Shown: in pieces, positions 31,672 to 40,000 of the stretch | Layout of the letters: every line of letters begins with the position of its first letter | Numbering within the stretch: position 1 is the stretch's first letter | Notes under the pieces: generated by a model | Told to the model about the DNA's origin: nothing | Seen by the model: the letters and a program-made list of their open reading frames with translations, nothing else | The model's database searches: none | Made by a program: the position numbers and the translations under genes | DNA from: Rhodococcoides kyotonense | GTDB taxonomy: Bacteria; Actinomycetota; Actinomycetes; Mycobacteriales; Mycobacteriaceae | Direction of reading: 5' to 3' | DNA length: 64,000 nt | Assembly: GCF_900188125.1 (NCBI RefSeq) | Contig: NZ_FZOW01000004.1 | Coordinates: 337,931 to 401,930, forward strand

Positions 31672-32963
31672 TGCTAAACGATGTGACATCGCAGCTGCGC
31701 ACCGAGTTGGCCGCGACGGGAACGGAAGACGAATTCTGGGCGGCCGTCGCATCTTCGGGCACGCCCCGCATCGAGGACAGCGCCGACGGCCAGGTCAGAG
31801 TCACGTTCCTGTGGCGGCAACGGGACAACTCGCCGTCCCGGGTCTACATCGACGCGAGCTCGCTGACCGACCACCACGCCGAGGACCTGACCGTCATGAC
31901 ACGGTTGGACGACACTGGAATTTGGTTCTGGAGCACCGAGATCTCGCGCACCTGGCGCGGCACCTATTGCTTCATGCCGGTCACTGCGGACGTCGTCGCC
32001 GAGTTGGATCCACCGGGAATCGCCGCGACGCGCGACGGAGTCCGGACCCGATTTCTCGGCCTGCTCGGCCATGCAGTCGCCGACGACAACAATTCCCGAC
32101 GCTTCGGCCGCGGATCCATCGCCGAGATGCCCGGCGCTCCGACGCAGCGGTGGTGGAACGACGACCTGCCGCATGCCGAACCTCGAAAACTCCAGTGGCA
32201 GAGCGCTTCTCTGCAGAATTCGCGCGACGTCTGGATACACGAGACCGTCGGCGACTCCGTTCCGTCCGAGCGCCCACTGGTGATCGTGCTCGACGGCCGT
32301 CGATGGATCGACGAGGCGCCGCTCGCTCCTGTCGTCGACGCGGCGGTGCGCGACGGGGCACTACCTCCGTCGGTGTTCCTGTTCGTCGACTCCATGGATT
32401 TCGAGACTCGCGGTCGTGAGTTGCCGTGCCATCGTGAGTTCTGGGACGCCGTCGTCGACGAGTTGTTGCCGCTCGCCGCGAAAGAGGCGTCGTACACGTC
32501 GGATTCGCGTCGAACGGTCGTTTCGGGTCAGAGTTACGGCGGCCTTGCGTCGCTCTATGCGGCGCTCCAATTTCCGAGCCGATTCGGGCTCGTGTCAAGT
32601 CAATCCGGGTCGTTCTGGTGGCCGGTCATGTCCCATGGTGGCCTTCGTGGACCCGACGGTGGTCACGTCGCCGAGTTACTGGGAGGGTCGTCGGACACGC
32701 TGCCGATACGAGTCGTACTCGATGCCGGGATCCACGAGGGCGACATGCCGGCCCACAACCGTCACATCGCCGCGCTCCTCCGGGAACGAGACATTCCCGT
32801 CGCCTACCGAGAATTCGACGGAGGCCACGAAACCATCTGCTGGCGAGGGGGTTTGGTGGAATCGCTGATCGAGTTGCTAGAACAGACCGGCGATGCGTCC
32901 GATGAATCCGGCGACGACGATGATGACGACGAGCGCCAGAATGCCGAGGAAAACGACCGGTAG
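31671..32963 (+). CDS. siderophore (enterochelin) esterase-like alpha/beta hydrolase
   Basis: A 430-residue Fes-type protein. An N-terminal enterochelin-esterase-like beta domain (about residues 35-120) is followed by an esterase D-like hydrolase: RPLVIVLDGRRWIDEAPLAPVVD, LPCHREFWDAVVDELLPL, nucleophile Ser288 in SGQSYGG, and the catalytic His in FDGGHETICWRGG. It should release iron from imported ferri-siderophore in the cytoplasm. A TAGGCT hexamer 6 nt before the ATG suggests a leaderless mRNA that the overlapping iron box would block. The last ~28 residues are very acidic and lie antisense to the DUF6480 gene. Confidence 0.9.
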   Translation: MLNDVTSQLRTELAATGTEDEFWAAVASSGTPRIEDSADGQVRVTFLWRQRDNSPSRVYIDASSLTDHHAEDLTVMTRLDDTGIWFWSTEISRTWRGTYCFMPVTADVVAELDPPGIAATRDGVRTRFLGLLGHAVADDNNSRRFGRGSIAEMPGAPTQRWWNDDLPHAEPRKLQWQSASLQNSRDVWIHETVGDSVPSERPLVIVLDGRRWIDEAPLAPVVDAAVRDGALPPSVFLFVDSMDFETRGRELPCHREFWDAVVDELLPLAAKEASYTSDSRRTVVSGQSYGGLASLYAALQFPSRFGLVSSQSGSFWWPVMSHGGLRGPDGGHVAELLGGSSDTLPIRVVLDAGIHEGDMPAHNRHIAALLRERDIPVAYREFDGGHETICWRGGLVESLIELLEQTGDASDESGDDDDDDERQNAEENDR

Positions 32964-33098
32964 GGTCAGTCCGCGTTGGGGAGGCTCGTGATTCGGTCCT
33001 CCGACGCCGGTTTCGGCGGGAGGCGTGTCCCCCGGCGCGACGCCTCCACCGCGTTCGAGTCCTGCGGTGTCATCCGGGTCGGGGTTCTGAGCAGTCAT
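32877..33098 (-). CDS. DUF6480-like small membrane protein
   Basis: A 73-residue protein. The N-terminal MTAQNPDPDD, then Gly/Pro-rich GLERGGGVAPGDTPPAE, and one C-terminal membrane segment (LPVVFLGILALVVIIVVAGFI) fit the small actinobacterial DUF6480 type. Function unknown. Its 3' end overlaps the end of the esterase gene by 87 nt on the opposite strand, so both tails are encoded in the same DNA. Confidence 0.72.
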   Translation of the reverse strand: MTAQNPDPDDTAGLERGGGVAPGDTPPAETGVGGPNHEPPQRGLTLPVVFLGILALVVIIVVAGFIGRIAGLF

Positions 33099-33135
33099 AC
33101 TCGGCCGGGTACCCGATGCCTCGCGACTCAATCCG

Positions 33136-33141
33136 TATCCT
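33136..33141 (+). promoter_or_regulatory. -10 element, leaderless start of allantoicase
   Basis: TATCCT lies 7 nt before the ATG at 33149. Confidence 0.5.
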
Positions 33142-33148
33142 CAGCGGT

Positions 33149-34126
33149 ATGACAGCCAACTTTCCTCTCCCCCTCCCCGATCTCGCGGTCCGCACGCTGG
33201 GCGGTGCTGTCGTGTGGGCGAACGACGAGTTGTTCGCGGAGAAGGAAAACCTGATCACACCGGGCAAAGCGGGCTTCTCCACGGCCACGTTCGGACACAA
33301 GGGCCAGATCTACGACGGCTGGGAGACGCGTCGGCGTCGGGAAGAGGGGTACGACGAGGCGATCGTGCGTCTCGGCGCTCCCGGTGTCGTGGATGCCGTC
33401 GTCGTCGACACCGCGTGGTTCACCGGAAACTACCCACCGGAAATCTCCATCGAGGCGACATCGGTCGACGGCTTCCCGTCGGGACAGGAACTGTACGACG
33501 ACGCGAAGTGGGACACCATCGTTCCCCGCAGCCCGGTCGACGGGGACAGCGAGAACCGGTTCGAGGTCTTGTCCGACGAGCGTTGGACGCACGTGAAGCT
33601 GTCCATCTATCCCGACGGCGGCGTCGCACGGTTGCGGGTGCTCGGACGCGGACGACCGGATCCACGATTCCTCGCACGTGGCCCGTTCGACCTGGCTGCT
33701 CTCGAGAACGGTGGCTACGTCTCGGATTGCTCCAACATGTTCTACAGCTCCCCGAACAACCTGCTGTTCCCCGGTCCGCCGCGATCGATGGGCGAAGGAT
33801 GGGAGACGTCCCGTCGACGGGGCGGCGCGAACGACTGGGTCCAGGTCATGCTCGCAGGCACGGGTAGCGTTCAGCTGGCCGAACTCGACACGTCGTGCTT
33901 CCTCGGCAACGCCCCCGGCGCTGCATCGCTGAAAGGGCGTCTCGGCGACGGGGAATGGTTCGAACTGCTCCCCCGGACTCGTCTGCAGCCGGACACTCGG
34001 CACCGCTTCCTGATCGACGTCCCCGACCCCGTCTCGGAGGTCAGGATGGACATCTACCCCGACGGCGGCATGGCCCGATTGAGACTCTTCGGAGATCTCG
34101 CGACACCTGCGAAGTCGCCCGAGTAG
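33149..34126 (+). CDS. alc: allantoicase
   Basis: A 325-residue protein made of two similar jelly-roll halves: the motif GWETRRRREEGYD in the first and GWETSRRRGGANDW in the second, each followed by a VDT(A/S)WFTGN-type strand and an IYPDGG(V/M)ARLR repeat. Allantoicase hydrolyses allantoate to ureidoglycolate and urea. The start at 33149, not the ATG 33 nt earlier, is supported by TATCCT 7 nt upstream. Together with the UraD-like gene it places ureide (purine) breakdown in this region. Confidence 0.93.
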   Translation: MTANFPLPLPDLAVRTLGGAVVWANDELFAEKENLITPGKAGFSTATFGHKGQIYDGWETRRRREEGYDEAIVRLGAPGVVDAVVVDTAWFTGNYPPEISIEATSVDGFPSGQELYDDAKWDTIVPRSPVDGDSENRFEVLSDERWTHVKLSIYPDGGVARLRVLGRGRPDPRFLARGPFDLAALENGGYVSDCSNMFYSSPNNLLFPGPPRSMGEGWETSRRRGGANDWVQVMLAGTGSVQLAELDTSCFLGNAPGAASLKGRLGDGEWFELLPRTRLQPDTRHRFLIDVPDPVSEVRMDIYPDGGMARLRLFGDLATPAKSPE

Positions 34127-34141
34127 CAATACTCTTGGGGA

Positions 34142-34615
34142 ATGCCCCGGCTTCTTCACCCGAACGCGGCGCATGTCGCCGACATCCTGATCTCGCGCGG
34201 GCACCACGGCGTCGTCGTCACCTCGCCCGAACCCACGACGACAGCGGAAGCCGCCGCCGAATCGCTGGGTGTGGGCGTCGGCGCGATCGTCAGAGCGTCG
34301 GTGTTCCTGCTCGACGACGACCCCGTGCTGCTGCTGGTGTCCGGAGCGCATCCGGTGAACCTCGCGGCGACCGGCGAGCGGCTGGGCGGGACGATGCAGC
34401 GAGCCCCGCTCGACCTCGTCAGACTTGCGACGGATCAGCCGATCGGCGGGATCGCTCCCGTCGGGCATCCGACGAACCTGGCGACGTACGTGGACGAGTC
34501 GCTGTCGCAGTACCCCGAATTATGGGCGGCGGCAGGGCATCCGAACACGATCTTCCGGACGACGTTCACCGAGCTACTGCGTATCACCGCAGGTCTGGCC
34601 GTTCAGGTGACGTAA
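34142..34615 (+). CDS. YbaK/EbsC-family aminoacyl-tRNA deacylase
   Basis: A 157-residue protein of the YbaK/ProX fold. The family elements are TTAEAAAESLGVGVGAIVRASVF, the conserved Lys region replaced by a short DDDPVLLLVSG strand, and TDQPIGGIAPVGHP, the GXXPP-like loop. Members hydrolyse mischarged tRNAs such as Cys-tRNA-Pro. A TACTCT hexamer 6 nt before the ATG suggests a leaderless start. It follows allantoicase by 15 nt. Confidence 0.85.
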   Translation: MPRLLHPNAAHVADILISRGHHGVVVTSPEPTTTAEAAAESLGVGVGAIVRASVFLLDDDPVLLLVSGAHPVNLAATGERLGGTMQRAPLDLVRLATDQPIGGIAPVGHPTNLATYVDESLSQYPELWAAAGHPNTIFRTTFTELLRITAGLAVQVT

Positions 34616-34621
34616 GTCGCC

Positions 34622-35131
34622 CTACGACGCCAGCACCCGAGCCGAAGGAACCGCACCGGTCGCGGCGAGCAGCTCGTCGACGTGGAACGCGACGCCGCGG
34701 TCCTCCAACCACGGAACGACCCCGGATGCGACGTCACCCAGGTTGCGCGTCTCGGGACCGACGGCGACGAGAGTGACGCCGTCTGCGACCTCAGCGGCCT
34801 TCACATCGGCGACGAGCCCTGCAAGACCCGCACTCGTTCCGACGTACCGGATCGAGCCCGGCACGGCAGGGACGTCGAACGTCGCGAATTCACGACGCGC
34901 AGTCCTGGCGTCGTCCGCGATGTGGAACTCGATGTCGAGGAAGACCGCGACGCTGTCTGCGTCCTTGCCCGCTGCCACGGCGTCGGCGCGGAGCGCGGTG
35001 CGAGCCTGCTGGCCCTCACGAAGATCTGCTGCGGAGATACGAACAACCGATTCGGTCGCTGCGGCGTCGGTGATCTCGGTCCATGCGCCCGAGTGGGCGA
35101 CTGCGACGCGTACGGCTGAAGTGTTCGACAT
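34622..35131 (-). CDS. luciferase-like (LLM) C-terminal-half protein
   Basis: A 169-residue protein. Its middle and end (AAGKDADSVAVFLDIEFHIADDARTARREF; GSIRYVGTSAGLAGLVADV; GVVPWLEDRG) resemble the C-terminal third of flavin-dependent luciferase-like monooxygenases such as SnaA/NtaA types. The N-terminal barrel half with flavin-binding residues is missing, so it cannot be a normal monooxygenase on its own. It lies downstream of a SAM-IV-controlled cysteine desulfurase gene. Intact start and even codon use argue against a recent fragment. Function unknown. Confidence 0.6.
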   Translation of the reverse strand: MSNTSAVRVAVAHSGAWTEITDAAATESVVRISAADLREGQQARTALRADAVAAGKDADSVAVFLDIEFHIADDARTARREFATFDVPAVPGSIRYVGTSAGLAGLVADVKAAEVADGVTLVAVGPETRNLGDVASGVVPWLEDRGVAFHVDELLAATGAVPSARVLAS

Positions 35132-35265
35132 GAAAGGTGTCCTGTCGTGAAGGAGAGATAGGTCGGCTAGGTGCTACCCCGAGCGCCTACAAGACCCGGA
35201 CGCAGTGCGGCACAGATCCACGTACCTGTCGCACCAGAAACTCCCCTGCGACACGACATTTGCTG

Positions 35266-36609
35266 TCATGAACCGATGCTAACCTCTCCGCTCGCGCACG
35301 GGGATCCCACGCCGCTGCCGCCATCTGCGACAGCCGGGAACGGACGCGGATCCGGCACCGGGTTCCACCATCCGTTGTCCTCTTCGTAGACCCACGACGG
35401 ACCCTGCTCGACCAACTGCGCGACGGCGTCGACGAGGCGGTCCACATCGGCCTCCGAGCTGCCGAGCCCCAGGCTGGCCCGCACGGCGCCGCCTGCGTGA
35501 CCGAGGCGCTGCAGCAGCGGGTGAGCGCAGAACTTGCCGTCGCGCACACCGATTCCATGCTCGGCCGAGAGATACGCGGCGATCTCACCCGGACCGTAAC
35601 CGTCGACCGTGAATGTGACAATGCCCACACTGTCCGGGGCGTCGTTCCAGACGTTCAGAAGCGCAACTCCATCGACCGCCGTCAGTCCGTCGCGCAGGCG
35701 ATCCGACAGGCGACGCTCGTGATCGGCGGATCCCGCGTCGTCGTGCGCGGCGACGGCGTCACATGCGGCCGCCAGTGCGACGACGCCCAACACGTTCGGC
35801 GTTCCGGCCTCATGGCGAGCGGGTGAGGGAGCCCAGTCCGTCGACGTCGTGGTCACGTGGCGCACCGCGCCGCCGCCTGCGAGGTACGGGTCACCCACGT
35901 CGAGCCAGTCACGCTTGCCGACCAGCACGCCCGCACCGTGCGGCGCGTAGAGCTTGTGCCCGGAGAAGGCGAGGTAGTCGACGCCGAGAGCGGCGATGTC
36001 CACCCGGCGATGCGGGACGAGCTGCGCGCCGTCGACGACGATGCGCGCGCCGTGGCGGTGGGCGAGGTCGGCCAGCTCGCCGATGGGCAGCACCTCACCG
36101 GTGACGTTCGATGCACCCGTGACGGCCAGCAATGCGGCCGGGCTCGCTGCCAGTTCGGCATCCAGAGCGGACAGGGTCTCTGCAATAGAGTTGCCCGCCT
36201 GCACAACTCGACGGTTACGCCAGGGCAGCAGGTTGGCGTGGTGCTCGATGTCGAGGACGACGGTGTCACCCGGTACGCACCCGGCGAGCAAGTTGAGCGA
36301 GTCGGTGGTGTTCCTCGTGAAGATGACGACCGAATCATTCTGCGCGCCAACGAAATCGGAGACGGTGACGCGCGCCTTCTCGTAGGCGGCCGTCGATACA
36401 CGCGATGTGTAGCCCGCGCCCCGGTGCACGCTCGAGTAGAACGGCAGGAGTTCTGCGACGCGCTCGGTGACCTCGGCGAGAGCAGGAGCGCTGGCCGCGT
36501 AGTCGAAATTGGCGTAGCTGCAAGTGGTTCCGTCCACGAGTGGGACCTGCAGATCCGCACCGCTGACAGCAGCGAAAGGCGCACAGGTGTTTTCGAGAAC
36601 AGCAGTCAT
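35266..36609 (-). CDS. cysteine desulfurase-like class V aminotransferase
   Basis: A 447-residue PLP enzyme. The PLP lysine is in LAFSGHKLYAPHG, with VDGAQLVPHRRVDI before it and RHEAGTPNVLG after it. A late FCAHPLLQRL supplies a cysteine in the usual desulfurase catalytic loop region. The enzyme would take sulfur from cysteine or act on a related substrate. A SAM-IV riboswitch with its own promoter precedes it, linking it to methionine/SAM status rather than to general Fe-S assembly. The ATG at 36609 follows an AAGGGG site. Confidence 0.88.
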   Translation of the reverse strand: MTAVLENTCAPFAAVSGADLQVPLVDGTTCSYANFDYAASAPALAEVTERVAELLPFYSSVHRGAGYTSRVSTAAYEKARVTVSDFVGAQNDSVVIFTRNTTDSLNLLAGCVPGDTVVLDIEHHANLLPWRNRRVVQAGNSIAETLSALDAELAASPAALLAVTGASNVTGEVLPIGELADLAHRHGARIVVDGAQLVPHRRVDIAALGVDYLAFSGHKLYAPHGAGVLVGKRDWLDVGDPYLAGGGAVRHVTTTSTDWAPSPARHEAGTPNVLGVVALAAACDAVAAHDDAGSADHERRLSDRLRDGLTAVDGVALLNVWNDAPDSVGIVTFTVDGYGPGEIAAYLSAEHGIGVRDGKFCAHPLLQRLGHAGGAVRASLGLGSSEADVDRLVDAVAQLVEQGPSWVYEEDNGWWNPVPDPRPFPAVADGGSGVGSPCASGEVSIGS

Positions 36610-36654
36610 GACAAATTACCCCTTGTCGATCAAGGGACTCTCACCGAAACGGCA

Positions 36655-36776
36655 TTCGAGTCCGCGCTTGCCGCACCGGTTTTCCGGAGTCGGCCCGGTC
36701 GTCACCCGGAGCACCCCACCGCGGAGGAGGGTTGCCGACCAGCAAGCCGGGGCTGAACGCTGGTACTCATGACCTG
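36655..36776 (-). ncRNA. SAM-IV riboswitch aptamer
   Basis: Read on the minus strand, GGTCATGAGTACCAGCG, GCCCCGGCTTGCTGG, CGGCAACCCTCC, GCGGTGGGGTGC and the late GGCAAGCGCGGA occur in the order and spacing of the actinobacterial SAM-IV class. It ends about 45 nt before the start of the class V aminotransferase gene. Binding of S-adenosylmethionine would be expected to lower expression. The boundaries are approximate. Confidence 0.85.
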
Positions 36777-36782
36777 AGAAAG

Positions 36783-36812
36783 AGAATGGCAAACGGTCGC
36801 CGGGGTTGTCAA
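36783..36812 (-). promoter_or_regulatory. promoter for the SAM-IV riboswitch transcript
   Basis: A consensus -35 TTGACA (36807-36812, minus strand) and a -10 CATTCT (36783-36788) are separated by 18 nt. The predicted start lies a few bases before the riboswitch. Confidence 0.7.
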
Positions 36813-36834
36813 CCCAGGAGGTAGGAAACCCCCT

Positions 36835-36876
36835 CGTGAGTGTTTTTGTATAGCCCTCTATACATAAACACTCACG
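36835..36876. repeat. 42-bp near-perfect palindrome
   Basis: Two 19-bp arms (left arm begins CGTGAGTGTTT) with one mismatch enclose a 4-nt loop CCCT. The outer motif CACTCACGA occurs again 13 bp downstream at 36889-36897. It sits between the SAM-IV promoter and the NRPS gene and could be a strong hairpin, an operator or a dispersed repeat. The rest of 36877-37009 shows no gene. Confidence 0.85.
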
Positions 36877-37009
36877 ACCGGCATTGCCACTCACGAGCTG
36901 CGGAGCCGAGTAAACTTCCCGCAGGCCTGGGTTCGTTCACCTTCTGGCAAACCGAACATGAGATAACGACCAACGCTCACGTTGCCGACACGAGAAGAGG
37001 GACACCCGG

Positions 37010-40000
37010 TTGTCTGTGCAATCACGATCGGAATCGACAGAGGCGCAGCCGACGGCGCCGATACCTGCCGAGTTCTTGCGGTCCGACCGCGCTCCGCGTG
37101 AGCGCACGCTCATCGACATCCTGCGATCCACCACCTCGCAGTACCCCGACGCCCCGGCAATCGACGACGGTACGACGTCGGTCACCTACCGCGAACTGCT
37201 CGAGGACATCGACGAGGGCGCACAGTGGCTGGCCAGGGCCGGAGTACGACGCGGCGACCGTGTCGGCGTCCGGATGCCGTCGGGCTCGTTCTCTCTCTAC
37301 GTGGCGATTCTGTCGATCCTCAACGCCGGTGCCGCGTACGTTCCCGTCGATGCCGACGACCCCGACGAACGAGCCGAACTCGTCTTCGGTGAAGCCAAGG
37401 TGACGGCAGTCGTGACGGCCGGAGGTATCGCCGCCGGTACGGCCGACAAGCAGGACACCCCGTTTCCCGACACCCTCACCACCCCGAGCCCCGACGACGA
37501 CGCCTGGGTCATCTTCACGTCCGGTTCGACGGGCACCCCGAAGGGCGTGGCCGTCAGTCACCGCAACGCCGCAGCATTCGTCGACGCCGAAGCCCGCATG
37601 TTCATGACCGACGATCCCCTCGGCCCCGGCGACCGCGTGCTGGCAGGCCTGTCGGTGGCGTTCGACGCGTCCTGCGAGGAGATGTGGTTGGCGTGGCGCC
37701 ACGGCGCGTGCCTCGTTCCTGCACCTCGCTCGCTCGTCCGCAGCGGGTTCGATCTCGGCCCCTGGCTCGTCTCGCGTGACATCTCGGTCGTCTCGACGGT
37801 TCCGACGCTCGCCGCGTTGTGGCCCGCCGTCGCGCTCGAAGCGGTTCGCCTGCTGATCTTCGGCGGCGAAGCATGCCCGCCGGAGCTGGCCGAACGCCTT
37901 GCCGTCGACGGTCGCGAGGTCTGGAACACCTACGGGCCCACCGAGGCCACCGTCGTCGCGTGTGCGTCGATCATGGACGGGAAGGGCCCGGTCCGTATCG
38001 GCCTTCCGCTCGACGGCTGGGATCTGGCCGTCGTCGACAGCGCCGGTCAGCCGGTAGCCGTCGGCGAGGTCGGTGAGTTGGTCATCGGCGGCGTCGGGCT
38101 CGCGCGCTATCTCGATCCGGCGAAGGACGCCGAGAAGTACGCGCCGATGCCGTCACTCGGATGGGACCGCGCGTACCGCAGCGGGGACCTGGTCAAGTTG
38201 GAGATCGAGGGCCTGCTGTTCCAGGGCCGCGCCGACGACCAGATCAAACTCGGTGGACGACGCATCGAGCTCGGCGAGATCGACAACGCGCTGCAGTCGC
38301 TTCCCGGCGTGGCAGGCGCAGCTGCCGCGGTCCGCAAGACGGGCGCGGGCAACTCGGTGCTGGTCGGCTATCTCGCCAGCACCGACAAGAATTTCGACCT
38401 CGACGCCGCGAGGACGCTTCTGGCCGAGCAGCTGCCCGCAGCTCTGGTTCCGCGACTCGCCCTCGTCGAGGAGATGCCGACGCGGACGTCGGGCAAGGTC
38501 GACCGCAACGCACTGCCGTGGCCGTTGCCTGGGATGGGCGAGGGTTCGGATCTCGACGGCACCGCGGGCTGGGTCGCCGAGCTGTGGACCAACATCCTCG
38601 GCGCCCAGGTGACGGACGAGAACGCCGACTTCTTCCAGAACGGCGGCGGCTCGCTGTCCGCCGCCCAGCTGGTGACGGCCCTGCGGACGAGGTTCCCGGA
38701 AATCACCGTCGCCCAGCTGTACGACCATCCGAGGCTCGGCTCGCTCGCCCGCTACCTCGACGAGCTGAAACCGCCCGTCGAGGTCGTGCCGCGCGAGGTG
38801 GAACCGACGTCGAGGAAGGCTCAGTGGGCGCAGATCGCTGCGACCGTGCCGCTCACGACACTGACCGGTCTGCAGTGGGTCACGTGGCTCGGGATTCTGT
38901 TCAACGTGATGTCGTGGTTCGCCGAGGTCTCCTGGGCGCCGACGGTGTCGTGGTGGTGGATTCTTGCTGCCTTCGTCCTGTTCATCACTCCGGTCGGCCG
39001 TATGGCGATCTCGGTGGTCGGCTCGCGGATTCTGCTCGCAGGCCTGAAGCCTGGCGCGTACAGCCGGGGTGGCAGCGCACACATCAGGCTGTGGGCCGCA
39101 ACGCGTCTGACCGACGCCAGCGGGGCGTCGAACCTGTCGGGTGCCCCCTGGATGGTCTACTACGCGCGGGCGCTCGGCGCGAAGATCGGCAAAGGCGTCG
39201 ACCTGCACACTCTTCCGCCGGTCACCGGCATGCTCGAACTCGGCGACGGCTGTTCCGTTGAGCCCGAGGTCGACCTCAGCGGACATTGGATCGACGGCGA
39301 CATCGTGTACATCGGTGACATCAAGATCGGCGCGGGCGCGACGGTCGGTGCACGATCGACGCTGCTTCCTGGCACGTCCGTCGGCAAGAACGCCGTGGTC
39401 AGTGCAGGATCAGCCGTCGTGGGCCGCGTCAAGGCCGGCCAATTGTGGGCGGGCTCGCCTGCGCAGAAGGTCGGCAAGGCCGAGCACCCGTGGCCGGAGG
39501 AAACTCCACCGCGCGCGACGAAATGGGTGTTCGCGTACGGCGTCGCGTCGCTGTTCCTGTCCGGAATGGCGATCTTCTCGCTCGGTGTGTCGCTCGTGCT
39601 GATGGGCTGGTGGCTGCACACGGCGACGACGCTTCTCGGTGCCGTCGGGCGTGCCGCGCTCATGCTGCCCGTTGCGACGCTGGTGTCGCTCGGGGTGTTC
39701 GCGCTCGTCACGTTGGTCGCGGTTCGACTGCTCAGCATCGGACTCACCGAGGGGTACCACCCCGTACGCAGCCGGATCGGATGGCAGGTGTGGGCCACCG
39801 AGCGCTTGATGGATTCGGCGCGCACGTTCCTGTTCCCGCTGTACGCGTCGTTGCTGACACCGCACTGGCTGAGGCTGCTCGGTGCGAAGATCGGCAAGGA
39901 CGTCGAGGCGTCGACCGTGCTGATGATCCCGAAGTTCACCACCGTCGCGGACGGGGCATTCCTCGCCGACGACACCATGGTCGCCAGTTACGAACTCGGC

